Shown: piece by piece, positions 35,563 through 43,649 of the stretch | How positions within the stretch are numbered: the stretch's first letter is position 1 | How the letters are laid out: each line of letters starts with the position of its first letter | From: Intestinimonas timonensis | Lineage (GTDB): Bacteria > Bacillota > Clostridia > Oscillospirales > Oscillospiraceae | NCBI RefSeq assembly: GCF_900626145.1 | Contig: NZ_LR130817.1 | Span: forward strand, 397,643 to 461,642 | DNA length: 64,000 nucleotides | Direction: 5' to 3' | Notes under the pieces: model-generated | Database searches by the model: none | What the model was told of the DNA's origin: nothing | Seen by the model: the letters and a program-made list of their open reading frames with translations, nothing else | Position numbers and translations under genes: made by a program

Positions 35563-35588
35563 CGAGGAGGGGACAACGCCCCTCCTCG
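35563..35588 (-). other. Intergenic hairpin between the ABC-associated operon and the HD gene
   Basis: CGAGGAGGGG (35563-35572) and CCCCTCCTCG (35579-35588) form a perfect 10-base stem. No T run on the minus strand; may be an attenuator or processing site. Confidence 0.55.
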
Positions 35589-35600
35589 TAAGGCGCAGGA

Positions 35601-37175
35601 TTACTCTTCGATGATTTTGAAGAACACGTCGGTTCTACGGTTCAGGTAGGCATCGGCAGAACCGGGATCTGCAACCATCTTCGTGTTGCCATTGCCGACC
35701 GTAATCAGACGGTTCGGATCAATACCACAAGCGATGAAATACTTGGCAACAGCCTTTGCACGTTCAGCAGACAGCGCCTGTCCAGAGTCGGAGTAGTTGC
35801 GGGCATTGATATTGCCCTCCACCTGGATAATCGCGCCATCCAGAGTATTGGCGATAGAAACGAACTCATCCATGATGGCGTATGCCTCTTCGGGGTTCTT
35901 GAACTGAGCGGTATCAGCCACAAACTCAACGGTCATGGATTTGGTCAGCAGCGCCTCATAATTGACGATTTCCTGCTTCTGCTCCTCGGTCAGCTCAACG
36001 GGCTTGCTGGTAGAGGTAGAGGTAGAAGAATACTTGCTTGCCAGAGGGAGCAGATACTGGTTATCAAAGAGTGTCATAGCCACCTTGCGATTGACCGTCT
36101 CACCCAAAGACTCCCAGATATCACACATATCGAAGTAGACAGAAGGAGCAGTGGAGTCCAGCACTTCCTTATTCTCGGCGTAGCCCATCATTTCGGCATC
36201 GCCGCACTGAGCCTTAATCTCCTCGTCGGGAACGCCGGCGAACATAGGCATGACAGAACGGATGTAGTCAAACTCAGTGGTATACATTGCGTTGGCTTGG
36301 AAGATACCATCAATAAAGGCGGTCACAACGTCGGGGTGTGCCTGGGCAAAGTCGGAACGGAATACGATACCGTCCATAATCAGGCTCTTAGAGGCTGCGG
36401 TAGAGAACATGATGTGCGCATCGCCGTTTTCGGTCGCATAGGACAGGTAAGGCTGCCAAGTCGCTGCCACGTCCAGCTGGCCGGCGAAGAACGCCTCGCC
36501 CGTCTCAGACGCATCGTCAAAGAGGATCATATTATCAATGATAGACTGCTTGTCAGCATCGGACAGGTCACTCTTATTAACAAACCATGCCACAAGTGTC
36601 TGGGCTTCGCTGAATCTGGGAACGCCGATCTTCTTGCCCAGCAGATCATTTACGGTGTTAATACCGGACTTAGCAATAATGCCGTCGCCACCAGCGGAGT
36701 AGTTGGTGAATACCGGCATTACCACATCCAATCCGGCCTCCTGGAACTTACCAGATAGGAACGCGGCACGGTTGGTGGTATAACCTGCAGCATTCAGCTC
36801 TCCGGTAATCAAAGCGTTGCTGCTGGCAGTTGCGTCATTGATGATATTGATGTTAACCTTAATGCCCAACTGGTCGAAAATTGAACCGGGTTGCGTGGTC
36901 AAGCCCTGGTTAGCGTCGATAATAGGTTTCCAGCCCACCCACTCATCCAGAGATAGGTTAATCACGGGATCAGAGGTGTCCGTCTTGCCGGCGGAGGGCT
37001 TTGTCGTGGACTTCTGGGACGTGCTGCCAGACTGGGTGCCCGAACTGATGGGTTTGTCGTCTGCGATGTTGTTCTTGTAGTAGTTGTAGCCGAAGCCGCC
37101 GATACCAGCGAGGAGCGCCAGCACGATGACGAAGATCACCACACGGCCAGCGGTAGTGAGTTTCATTCTCTTCAT
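35601..37175 (-). CDS. NitT/TauT-type substrate-binding protein fused to an OmpA domain
   Basis: 524 residues. Membrane helix at about 10-30, Ser/Thr-rich linker, a periplasmic-binding domain of the nitrate/sulfonate/taurine class (about 70-390: WVGWKPIIDANQGL, TGELNAAGYTTNRAAFLSGK, LLGKKIGVPRFS), then a C-terminal OmpA peptidoglycan-binding domain (about 425-524: VEGNINARNYSDSGQALSAERAKAVAKYF, NRRTDVFFKI). Anchored in membrane and wall at once. Forms an operon with PspA-like, coiled-coil, ATPase and permease genes upstream. Substrate unknown; the set is unusual in a phage. Confidence 0.85.
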   Translation of the reverse strand: MKRMKLTTAGRVVIFVIVLALLAGIGGFGYNYYKNNIADDKPISSGTQSGSTSQKSTTKPSAGKTDTSDPVINLSLDEWVGWKPIIDANQGLTTQPGSIFDQLGIKVNINIINDATASSNALITGELNAAGYTTNRAAFLSGKFQEAGLDVVMPVFTNYSAGGDGIIAKSGINTVNDLLGKKIGVPRFSEAQTLVAWFVNKSDLSDADKQSIIDNMILFDDASETGEAFFAGQLDVAATWQPYLSYATENGDAHIMFSTAASKSLIMDGIVFRSDFAQAHPDVVTAFIDGIFQANAMYTTEFDYIRSVMPMFAGVPDEEIKAQCGDAEMMGYAENKEVLDSTAPSVYFDMCDIWESLGETVNRKVAMTLFDNQYLLPLASKYSSTSTSTSKPVELTEEQKQEIVNYEALLTKSMTVEFVADTAQFKNPEEAYAIMDEFVSIANTLDGAIIQVEGNINARNYSDSGQALSAERAKAVAKYFIACGIDPNRLITVGNGNTKMVADPGSADAYLNRRTDVFFKIIEE

Positions 37176-37181
37176 GGTAAG

Positions 37182-37997
37182 TTACTTCCTTTCCTCTTTC
37201 ACTTTGGATTTAGGAGCGTCGAAGGTGACGCCAGACCGTGAAGCCTGAATAGCCGGCTTCCCGTTATACTTTGTGGCGAGAGACTGCAGGTAAGCATCCG
37301 ACTGAGCTTTCGCCGCATTTTTCTCAGCCATTGACATTTTGGTGGTGGTACGGCTTGCGTGAACGACAATCGCACCATCAACCTCTTTGCGAAGATCCTC
37401 CGCTCCGTCCCGGACACTGCCCAAGAGCTTATCAGTGGCAGAGTCCCGGCGCAGTTCGTCCAGATCGTCCAAGAGATCCTTCATGTTGCCACGGAGTTTC
37501 ATTTCCTCGACAGTCATACGGCTCTGCTTTTTCAGCTCGCGGAGCTTCTTGTCGTACGCTTCATAAACGGTCTGAGCCTCTTTTACCATAGGTTCAATCT
37601 CTCGCAGGTATCCCTCTTTCTGGGAGATTTCAAACAGGATTTCCTCACGCCTGGTTGAAAAAATGGCAGCATCGGCCATATTGCCAGATCTGACCAGAGA
37701 CTCACACTTTGATTCAACGTCCTTCAGTTCTCCATATAGCTTGTTGAGGTTCTTCTGGACGGAGGATTGCTCGCCCACAAACCGATTCAGGGTGTCACCA
37801 GCCTTGTTGTAACGCTCCTGCACTTCCTCAATGGCTTGCTGGAAAACAGCCTTTGCACCCTCGGGTGTCTTGGCGATATCCTCCACGAAGATGTTGAGGA
37901 ACCCTCCAACGAGGACTTTCAGCTTACCCCGGACACCGGGGAAGATGATCAGGGCGAGCACAAATACAACCGCTACCGCTCCAATCACAATGCCCAT
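37182..37997 (-). CDS. PspA/IM30-like coiled-coil protein with N-terminal membrane helix
   Basis: 271 residues. Hydrophobic helix 1-22, then ESCRT-III/PspA-like coiled coil (about 45-215: FVEDIAKTPEGAKAVFQQAIEEVQERYNKAG, VEMKLRGNMKDLL). True PspA lacks a membrane helix, so this is a variant fixed to the membrane. Start and upstream stop overlap (TAATG). Likely supports or senses the membrane around the transporter; inference only. Confidence 0.7.
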   Translation of the reverse strand: MGIVIGAVAVVFVLALIIFPGVRGKLKVLVGGFLNIFVEDIAKTPEGAKAVFQQAIEEVQERYNKAGDTLNRFVGEQSSVQKNLNKLYGELKDVESKCESLVRSGNMADAAIFSTRREEILFEISQKEGYLREIEPMVKEAQTVYEAYDKKLRELKKQSRMTVEEMKLRGNMKDLLDDLDELRRDSATDKLLGSVRDGAEDLRKEVDGAIVVHASRTTTKMSMAEKNAAKAQSDAYLQSLATKYNGKPAIQASRSGVTFDAPKSKVKEERK

Positions 37998-38557
37998 TAC
38001 TGTGCTCCTTCCTTACCGGCAACGCCGTTCGCAAACTCCAAGAGTTGACTGATAGCTTCTTTTTCCTTCTGGATGGCGGCGCTGGAATCAGAGGTTTTTT
38101 GCTTGGAGTCCTCAATTCTGGCTTCCGCCTGCTCGATCAGAGACTTCAGATGTTCGATATCCGCCTCGGTCTCAGCGATCAGCGCATCGTTTTCCGCCCT
38201 GATACTATCCTCGGCAGCGTCCAAGGCGCGACCACGCTTCAGACCGTCCTCAATGAGATCATCCACATTGATCCCGTTGACGCTGAGAATGCCGGCGATG
38301 GACGCCTGTTTCTTGGCCTTAGTCATATCCTGGGGCAGAATGTCGATATACGCTTTGATCTTGAAGATCGAGTTCTCATCGTCGATATCGCCCTGCTGAT
38401 AGACGGATGCGATCACATCATCATAGGACACCTGAGTAGCGTCAATTACCGGCGTCTCAGGCGCGTACATAGGCTCGGATACGGGTTGCATAGGGATTTC
38501 AGGCATACCTTCGTATTCGGTACGAACCAGTCCCATGCGTTCAAATAAACCTGCCAT
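37997..38557 (-). CDS. Coiled-coil protein of the ABC/PspA operon
   Basis: 186 residues. Acidic N-terminal third, then DIDDENSIFKIKAYIDILPQDMTKAKKQASIAGIL, then a coiled coil (about 110-175) rich in E/A/K. Not recognised, but overlap with both neighbours (17 bases downstream of the ATPase, 1 base with the PspA-like gene) shows it is part of the system. Confidence 0.6.
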   Translation of the reverse strand: MAGLFERMGLVRTEYEGMPEIPMQPVSEPMYAPETPVIDATQVSYDDVIASVYQQGDIDDENSIFKIKAYIDILPQDMTKAKKQASIAGILSVNGINVDDLIEDGLKRGRALDAAEDSIRAENDALIAETEADIEHLKSLIEQAEARIEDSKQKTSDSSAAIQKEKEAISQLLEFANGVAGKEGAQ

Positions 38558-39182
38558 GGTTTGTTACAGCTCCTCTCGTTTCAAATTTGATTATTTTATC
38601 GCACATTTTGAACGCCTCGTCCTGGCTGTGCGTTACCATAATGATTGTGTTGCCTGTCTCAGCATGGACATCCAAAATCAAACGCTGCATTTTGCTACGG
38701 GTTTTGTCGTCCAAAGCGGATAATGGTTCATCCATAAGTAGGTATTTCGGCTTGACATACAGTGTTCTCGCCAACGCAAGGCGCTGTTGCATACCACCTG
38801 ATAGCTGAGACGGCCATTTATCTGCATACTGCTCTAACCCAACCGCTGCAAGTACCTTGATAGCGTCATCGCGGCTACGGAGTTTTTTGTCCCGTTGGGC
38901 AATCAGCACATTCTCCGTGCAGGAAAGCCATCCGAAGTTGGAATAGCGCTGGTGCATCATGTACACAGGGTTCTTGTCGGCGTTCCGATAGGTAGTGCCA
39001 TCAATGACAACCTCACCATGAACAGGGTGAAGAAGGCCAGAGATGGTTTTGAGGAGGGTCGTCTTACCGGCACCAGACTTCGCCAAAATACCGTAAATCA
39101 AACCGTCGTCAAACTCCTGGTCGATGTGCTCCAGAATTGCTTCGCCGTTGTACCCAATAGCCAGATCATTCAACTTGATCAT
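38541..39182 (-). CDS. ABC transporter ATPase, nitrate/sulfonate/taurine class
   Basis: 213 residues. Walker A GILAKSGAGKTT (Ala-Lys in place of the usual Pro-Ser/Asn before SGAGKTT), Q-loop YMMHQRYSNFGWL, signature LSGGMQQRLALARTL, Walker B YLLMDEPLSALD, H-loop VTHSQDEA. Shorter than chromosomal SsuB/TauB. GGAGGT precedes the start; overlaps the permease gene by 17 bases. Confidence 0.92.
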   Translation of the reverse strand: MIKLNDLAIGYNGEAILEHIDQEFDDGLIYGILAKSGAGKTTLLKTISGLLHPVHGEVVIDGTTYRNADKNPVYMMHQRYSNFGWLSCTENVLIAQRDKKLRSRDDAIKVLAAVGLEQYADKWPSQLSGGMQQRLALARTLYVKPKYLLMDEPLSALDDKTRSKMQRLILDVHAETGNTIIMVTHSQDEAFKMCDKIIKFETRGAVTNHGRFI

Positions 39183-39945
39183 CGCAGTACCTCCACTGGA
39201 ATATCTTTCGGATCAGCAAGTTCCCCAGCTTGTCAAAAACGAAGCTGAACAACATGATTACGATGATTGCCCCGAACACCACGGCGGTACGACCTCTGGC
39301 GGAGCTTACATTGATGATGAAGCCCAAGCCGTACTTAGCGTTGGTTGCCTCTACCACGGCGCAGTATGTCCAGCCAATGCCATACATCATAAGGAACGTA
39401 CTGAATATTGAAGGGAGCGATGCGGGGAGCAGGATTTCTTTGATTGTCTCCCAACTGGTCATTCCGATTGTCTTGCCCGTATCCATCAGATCTTGCGGTA
39501 CGTCGTTAAAGCAAAGCAGGATCGACGGCAGCAAGTAGACAAACGTTGCAATAAATAGGAACGAAATTTTCATCTGCTCCCCAATCCCAAACCATAGGAT
39601 CAGGAGCGGAGAAAATGCGGTTACGGGAACATACCGCAGGAAGGAAACAACCGGCATGATAGTTTCCTTGATAGGTTTCACGCCATAAATCAGAAGGGAG
39701 AGGGGAATTGCTACCAGCATAGAAAGAGCAGACGCACCAGTAATCCGCAGGAAAGAGTAGGCAAGTCCTTTTTGCAACTGGCCTGTCTCTGCCAACCCGA
39801 CGATTGCTTCCCAGACAGTAGCAGGGGCGGGGATAAACAGCGGTTGGGTGAAGCACGAGGCCACATACCAGACGGCAATGAAACAGGCCAATAAAACCGC
39901 TCCCCGTATGCAGTTTTTCGCACGCCGTTTGACTGAAGTTTTCAT
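39166..39945 (-). CDS. ABC transporter permease, nitrate/sulfonate/taurine class
   Basis: 259 residues, about six membrane helices. First helix at about 17-36; EAA-type loop ETIKEILLPASLPSIFSTFLMMYGIGWTYCAVVEA typical of SsuC/TauC. Start 39945 (MKTSVKRR) after AGAGGTCGTG. First structural gene of the five-gene transporter operon. Confidence 0.9.
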   Translation of the reverse strand: MKTSVKRRAKNCIRGAVLLACFIAVWYVASCFTQPLFIPAPATVWEAIVGLAETGQLQKGLAYSFLRITGASALSMLVAIPLSLLIYGVKPIKETIMPVVSFLRYVPVTAFSPLLILWFGIGEQMKISFLFIATFVYLLPSILLCFNDVPQDLMDTGKTIGMTSWETIKEILLPASLPSIFSTFLMMYGIGWTYCAVVEATNAKYGLGFIINVSSARGRTAVVFGAIIVIMLFSFVFDKLGNLLIRKIFQWRYCDDQVE

Positions 39946-39959
39946 TTCACGACCTCTTC

Positions 39960-40220
39960 TCATGGATCATCTTCGCCCAGCGACTTCATCATGAAGCATT
40001 CATCACAATAGCAGTCGCCAGTTGTTTGGATTTTGACATAATCGCCGACTATCGGTTCTCCGCAGGCATCGCAAAGGATAGTACGGGCATAAGCTCCGCC
40101 ACAGTAAGGGCAACCGCTGAAATCCTCATAGGGCGGAGAATCTAACCCATGGCGTTCTTCCCATCGCTTCGGATCGTCAAAGGTTTTGCCACAGTCCAGA
40201 CAGGTGTATTCACCATACAT
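39960..40220 (-). CDS. Zinc-ribbon phage protein
   Basis: 86 residues. Three CxxC pairs: CLDCGKTF, CPYCGGAYARTILCDACG, CYCDEC. The start overlaps the upstream stop (TGATG). Role unknown; possibly a DNA- or RNA-binding adaptor. Confidence 0.65.
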   Translation of the reverse strand: MYGEYTCLDCGKTFDDPKRWEERHGLDSPPYEDFSGCPYCGGAYARTILCDACGEPIVGDYVKIQTTGDCYCDECFMMKSLGEDDP

Positions 40221-40507
40221 CAGCGCTTCACCTTCCAGACTGCCGTATTGCATCCAGACTTGCCAAGACGTCTGCCGACGATCACAACCTTGCCCTCGGC
40301 TTTCATCTCTGTCAGACGAGGCCGTGTGAAGTTCGGACTGTTGGTGGGGATTTTGCCCTCAGAGACCAGCTTCTCGCCAATCTCGTCAGCAGTCATACCG
40401 CCAGGATCACCGCTGGTCAGAACATCCAGAATCATAGCCTTACGATTAGGACGCCTCGGCTCGATCTGGTCATATGCTTCACGGCGGTTTCTCAACGCAA
40501 TGCTCAT
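40220..40507 (-). CDS. Winged-helix phage protein
   Basis: 95 residues. MILDVLTSGDPGGMTADEIGEKLVSEG then NFTRPRLTEMKAEGKVVIVGRR fits a winged-helix HTH with a beta wing. Start 40507 follows AGAGGTGATTCAT; if the poly-G tract upstream changes frame, the preceding module would read through this start to 40479. Confidence 0.65.
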   Translation of the reverse strand: MSIALRNRREAYDQIEPRRPNRKAMILDVLTSGDPGGMTADEIGEKLVSEGKIPTNSPNFTRPRLTEMKAEGKVVIVGRRLGKSGCNTAVWKVKR

Positions 40508-40695
40508 ATGAATCACCTCTTTCTATCCGACAAATGCCGGTTTCTGTTGCAGTGATAGTTGGACAAATCCAACCACCTTCCTGGACTCGACCTCTTCGAG
40601 TTTTACTGGACGGGTAAGATAAATCCGCTACCCCCCCCCACAGCACACTCGATATAACCTTTTTGGGTGGCCTGCTTAATTCTGACTTTCTCCAT
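40479..40695 (-). pseudogene. Methyltransferase recognition module C, broken at a poly-G tract
   Basis: From ATG 40695 the frame reads MEKVRIKQATQKGYIECAVG and then, through G9 at 40631-40639, GGSGFILPVQ and a stop at 40603. With one G fewer it would read VADLSYPSSKTRRGRVQEGG, a familiar segment of phage cytosine methyltransferases, and continue to 40479. So the present allele is off. Start overlaps the end of module B. I infer a target-recognition segment that is phase variable. Confidence 0.6.
40631..40639 (-). repeat. Homopolymer tract, coding-strand G9
   Basis: In methyltransferase module C at the point where the frame breaks; G8 would restore it. Confidence 0.9.
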
Positions 40696-40865
40696 GGTCA
40701 ACCTCCGGGCTTCTCAGAGCATACCATCCAGTCTTGGCTCCGCCCCCTCCCGCTTCGGCTTTCAAAGCACGTGCAACGGTTTCGCCATCATATACACGAT
40801 TGGCGTCTCCATTGTAATCATTGATATATCCGAGCTGCTTCAGTTCATCATTCTTATCAGAATAA

Positions 40866-40880
40866 TTTACTTTGTCGCTA
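40866..40880 (-). repeat. 15-base repeat inside methyltransferase module B, copy 3
   Basis: TTTACTTTGTCGCTA; the only copy inside a reading frame, lying right after methyltransferase motif I. Confidence 0.75.
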
Positions 40881-41217
40881 ACATCGGTAATATCAAAAGT
40901 AGACAGTGCTTTTTCAAATGCGCCGATGCCGGAGAAGAAAGATCCAACTGCCATATCATCAAAGAGGTAGGGCATGGCTTCGTATAACTCTTTCATGATG
41001 GCACAAAGCACATCGACCACAATGGAATTTCCCGCTTGTTTATAAAGCTGAGAACCGCTATGGTCTTTGCCACCGTATAAATTCTGATTCATGGCTGCTT
41101 GAGCTTTGTAGAAATCTTCGTCAGAGAAGCCCATCAGTCGCCATGCCTCCAACTGGGTCAGTTTCCGAACTCGGATACAACTTTCGTGTTTCTCATTGGT
41201 TTCCATCACTCTCTTGT

Positions 41218-41227
41218 CCCCCCCCCC
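41218..41227 (-). repeat. Homopolymer tract, coding-strand G10
   Basis: In module B, encodes Gly-Gly-Gly, in frame with the downstream motifs. Confidence 0.9.
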
Positions 41228-41420
41228 GTCAATGGTGCGAATAGTGCCGCAGACATTATCTTTGAAAAAACGCACACCTTCATCGCATCGACGCTCACAT
41301 ACGATTTTCACATTGGCTTCCTCGCTTTCATTTATCTCTATCAATACATTGTCTTTTTGAACACCCGTCAAAGTGTTGGTACACATATTAGGGCGAACTT
41401 CCAAACGCTGTATTATCTTA

Positions 41421-41428
41421 CCCCCCCC
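41421..41428 (-). repeat. Homopolymer tract, coding-strand G8
   Basis: At the frame break of module B; G9 would join its start to the long frame. Confidence 0.9.
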
Positions 41429-41467
41429 GCATATCTTCCACGAATTGCAGCGGGGATAATATATCGC

Positions 41468-42346
41468 TTACTCATTATGCTCCATAACTCCTGTCATTTG
41501 CTGATTTCCAAAGCCCTTATAGTCACGGGCCAGCAAAGTCAAGGCCGTCTCACAGTATCCTTCAAACTGGGTGCCTTTCTTACTCAGCTTCACACCGGCA
41601 AGTGAGCAAGTCCCAGCAGTGGTGGTCTGTGGAACCTCTTCCGCTGGTGCGGACGGTGTTACTGATTTGTCTGAACGGGGGGGGGTTATCATGGCAGCTA
41701 CCTTGTCATCAGGCAGGTAGTATCGCTCGTCAACCTTATCCTCCAGCATATCTACCAGCGCTTTTTTCAAAGGGATAGGAGACGGGAACTTAAACTTCCC
41801 ATTATCTAAATCCTTACGAATGATGACACAGTAAACACGCTCACGATTCTGGGGGATTCCGTAGTGTTTTGCATTCAGAACCTGCCAGTAGACGTTGTAA
41901 CCGTAGTCTTCCAGCTCTTTGACAAAGAGGTTAAAAGTGGCATAGAAGCGAGAACCGGTAATATTTTTAACGTTCTCGTAGATAGCGAAGCGAGGCTTCT
42001 TTTCTCTTAGGAAACGCAGCCATTCGACCAGTAAGGAAGAGCGGGTCTTCTCGATTTCAGTTGATCCGCACTTAGGGCAATGGTCGCGTTGATCATAGTG
42101 AGCTTCCAGGGGATTATATACGTGGCCGCAATGCTTACAAGTCCATGCAGCCCCCCCCTGTTTGCCTGCTATGCTGAAATCCTGACACGGACTTCCACCG
42201 AACATGACATTGAAATCCGGCACAACCTTCTCATCGGCTTTGGTAATATCTCCGATGTTAAGGGTGGGATCAACACCATGAACGGCGCAATAGCTTTCTG
42301 CGGCGTAACGATCGAACTCGCAGAAAAGGGCAGTTTGGTAATCCAA
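41468..42346 (-). CDS. DNA cytosine-5 methyltransferase, module A (motifs II-VIII)
   Basis: 292 residues. Catalytic Pro-Cys loop in FGGSPCQDFSIAGKQGG, ENVKN (motif VI), QNRERVYCVIIRKD (motif VIII), plus an inserted zinc ribbon CKHCGHVYN...CPKCGS. Motif I, normally first, is missing: the frame starts TTG 42346 directly with LDYQTALFCEFDRYAA, and motif I is found at the end of module B, so the enzyme appears circularly permuted and split. G8 (42151-42158) and C9 (41677-41685) tracts are in frame here. Own promoter at 42,432-42,456. Confidence 0.85.
   Translation of the reverse strand: MDYQTALFCEFDRYAAESYCAVHGVDPTLNIGDITKADEKVVPDFNVMFGGSPCQDFSIAGKQGGAAWTCKHCGHVYNPLEAHYDQRDHCPKCGSTEIEKTRSSLLVEWLRFLREKKPRFAIYENVKNITGSRFYATFNLFVKELEDYGYNVYWQVLNAKHYGIPQNRERVYCVIIRKDLDNGKFKFPSPIPLKKALVDMLEDKVDERYYLPDDKVAAMITPPRSDKSVTPSAPAEEVPQTTTAGTCSLAGVKLSKKGTQFEGYCETALTLLARDYKGFGNQQMTGVMEHNE
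41677..41685 (-). repeat. Homopolymer tract, coding-strand C9
   Basis: In module A, encodes Thr-Pro-Pro-Arg, in frame. Confidence 0.9.
42151..42158 (-). repeat. Homopolymer tract, coding-strand G8
   Basis: In module A just after the catalytic loop (GKQGGA), in frame. Confidence 0.9.
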
Positions 42347-42366
42347 ATTAGTTCCTCCTTTGTTGG

Positions 42367-42381
42367 TTTTCTTTGTTGCTA
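42367..42381 (-). repeat. 15-base intergenic repeat, copy 4
   Basis: TTTTCTTTGTTGCTA in the leader of module A. Confidence 0.8.
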
Positions 42382-42427
42382 AACGGAAGGTTGAGGGATT
42401 TACAATCTCCCTCGAACTGCTTTTATT

Positions 42428-42456
42428 CTATCATACTGTCTCCATAAAGTCAATAA
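42428..42456 (-). promoter_or_regulatory. Promoter of the cytosine methyltransferase modules
   Basis: On the minus strand TTGACT, 17 bases, TAGAAT, lying between two copies of the 15-base repeat and reading toward TTG 42346. Confidence 0.7.
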
Positions 42457-42471
42457 TTTTCTTTGTTGCTA
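42457..42471 (-). repeat. 15-base intergenic repeat, copy 5
   Basis: TTTTCTTTGTTGCTA directly after the stop of the adenine methyltransferase-like gene and upstream of the -35 box of the next promoter. Confidence 0.8.
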
Positions 42472-42998
42472 TTATGGGGTTTTTTGAATTTCTTCAAAGA
42501 TAATCTGCTTTGGTAACATTCCTTTGCATACATAGACACTACTGAAAGGCGGGTTTAGAGACGGCTTTTGGTCGGCGTAGTTCTTAAAGTAAGATACACG
42601 CCGATTGAGATACATGATTTCAAAATCATGCTCACGGAACATCTTAAAGCGTTTCTGACTCTCGAAAAGTCCGACGACCCCTACCAACATAGCAAAGGGT
42701 ATATTCAACTGGAATAGCCGCTCAAACACTTCGCCTTTGAGGGAATACGGAGGATTACTGATGATGTAGTCACACTTCGGTGGGTCAATAGCGAAAAAAT
42801 CCTGACCGTTTGCAATATGTGTTGCGATAACGGTATAGCCGCGTTGCCGAAAGAGCTTTACAAACAGACTATCCTCAGTGTCAAACGGACACCAAATTGT
42901 CACGGGGGGGGTGGAAGATACTTGTACAACGGGGCAATCGCATACTCCGGTGTATAGAACTCGTCGTTGCCACTGCCGGCAACCTTATCCATCTTCAT
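42472..42998 (-). pseudogene. N6-adenine methyltransferase-like gene, frame broken at a poly-C tract
   Basis: ATG 42998 encodes KMDKVAGSGNDEFYTPEYAI and APLYKYLPPPP, then stops at 42900 because the coding-strand C8 (42904-42911) is one base short. With C9 the frame continues TIWCPFDTEDSLFVKLF and contains ISNPPYSLKGE, the amino-methyltransferase NPPY motif. The intact family member reads straight across this point. A GTG at 42903 could give a truncated product that still holds NPPY. I read it as phase variable, currently off. Confidence 0.7.
42904..42911 (-). repeat. Homopolymer tract, coding-strand C8
   Basis: At the frame break of the adenine methyltransferase-like gene; C9 would restore it. 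Confidence 0.9.
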
Positions 42999-43013
42999 AG
43001 CTGCACCTCTTGA

Positions 43014-43028
43014 TTTACTTTGTTGCAA
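43014..43028 (-). repeat. 15-base intergenic repeat, copy 6
   Basis: TTTACTTTGTTGCAA between two adenine methyltransferase genes. Confidence 0.75.
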
Positions 43029-43029
43029 A

Positions 43030-43635
43030 TTAAATCCAACGAATGCAAGGTTCGCCGGTATAGCCATGTTCCCATACGAACCAAGCGAAGCACATGGTAC
43101 TTGACCAGGGCTTACCATTTTCGTCAACTTCCAATCCGTTTCTCAAAGGATTGACACGTTTTGAAAATACATAGACGGCTTTCGGAGGGTGGGTGGCAAA
43201 GAAATCCTTACGTTGCCGTCCTTCGAGAAACTGGATCTTGGCGAACAGGATCACCTTGCCAGTGGATACCTCCAGAGCTTTCTCAGCGAACTCTTTCGCC
43301 AAAGAGAACGGAGGGTTCGTGATGACGTTGTTGAATTTTTCGGGATAGTTCTCAGTGAGGAAATCCACCCCGCCAACAATACCACATCCGAACCTATCAT
43401 CTCTCTGAACCAGATCAGTAGAGATAATTTGACTGTTGGGATAATGTTCCCGAAGCACCTTACTGATATGCCCTTCACCAGCCGCAGGCTCCAAAATGGA
43501 GCCGTGCAGCTCTTCTCGGCTAAGGATGGCTTCTGTCGCCTCGAACGGAGTAGCATAGTAGTCGTTCTCCACACGAGAGCGGGTAGGGGACATACCGGCC
43601 AAACTGGTGCCGCTCAAATAAGTACGCTCTTCCAT
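43030..43635 (-). CDS. DNA N6-adenine methyltransferase, phage type
   Basis: 201 residues. SAM motif EPAAGEGHISKVL (about 49-61) and catalytic NPPFSLAKEFAEKAL. Small single-domain enzymes of this sort are common in clostridial phages. GGTGAG precedes ATG 43635. No homopolymer tract here, unlike the next two methyltransferases. Confidence 0.82.
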   Translation of the reverse strand: MEERTYLSGTSLAGMSPTRSRVENDYYATPFEATEAILSREELHGSILEPAAGEGHISKVLREHYPNSQIISTDLVQRDDRFGCGIVGGVDFLTENYPEKFNNVITNPPFSLAKEFAEKALEVSTGKVILFAKIQFLEGRQRKDFFATHPPKAVYVFSKRVNPLRNGLEVDENGKPWSSTMCFAWFVWEHGYTGEPCIRWI

Positions 43636-43649
43636 TTTCTCACCGCCTA

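Larger units (their letters stand above)
40676..41475 (-). pseudogene. Cytosine methyltransferase module B (motifs IX, X and I), frame broken at a poly-G tract
   Basis: ATG 41475 overlaps the stop of module A and encodes MSKRYIIPAAIRGRYAGG, but with the present G8 (41421-41428) it stops at 41413. With G9 it would continue into the long frame ending at 40676: NTLTGVQKDN, RKLTQLEAWRLMGFSDEDF and QAGNSIVVDVLCAIMKEL (motifs IX-X), then VGSFFSGIGAFEKAL, which is motif I, at the far end. Another TRD-like piece follows (NGDANRVYDGETVARALKAE). A TTG at 41404 could restart the truncated part. A second G10 tract (41218-41227) is in frame. Confidence 0.65.
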
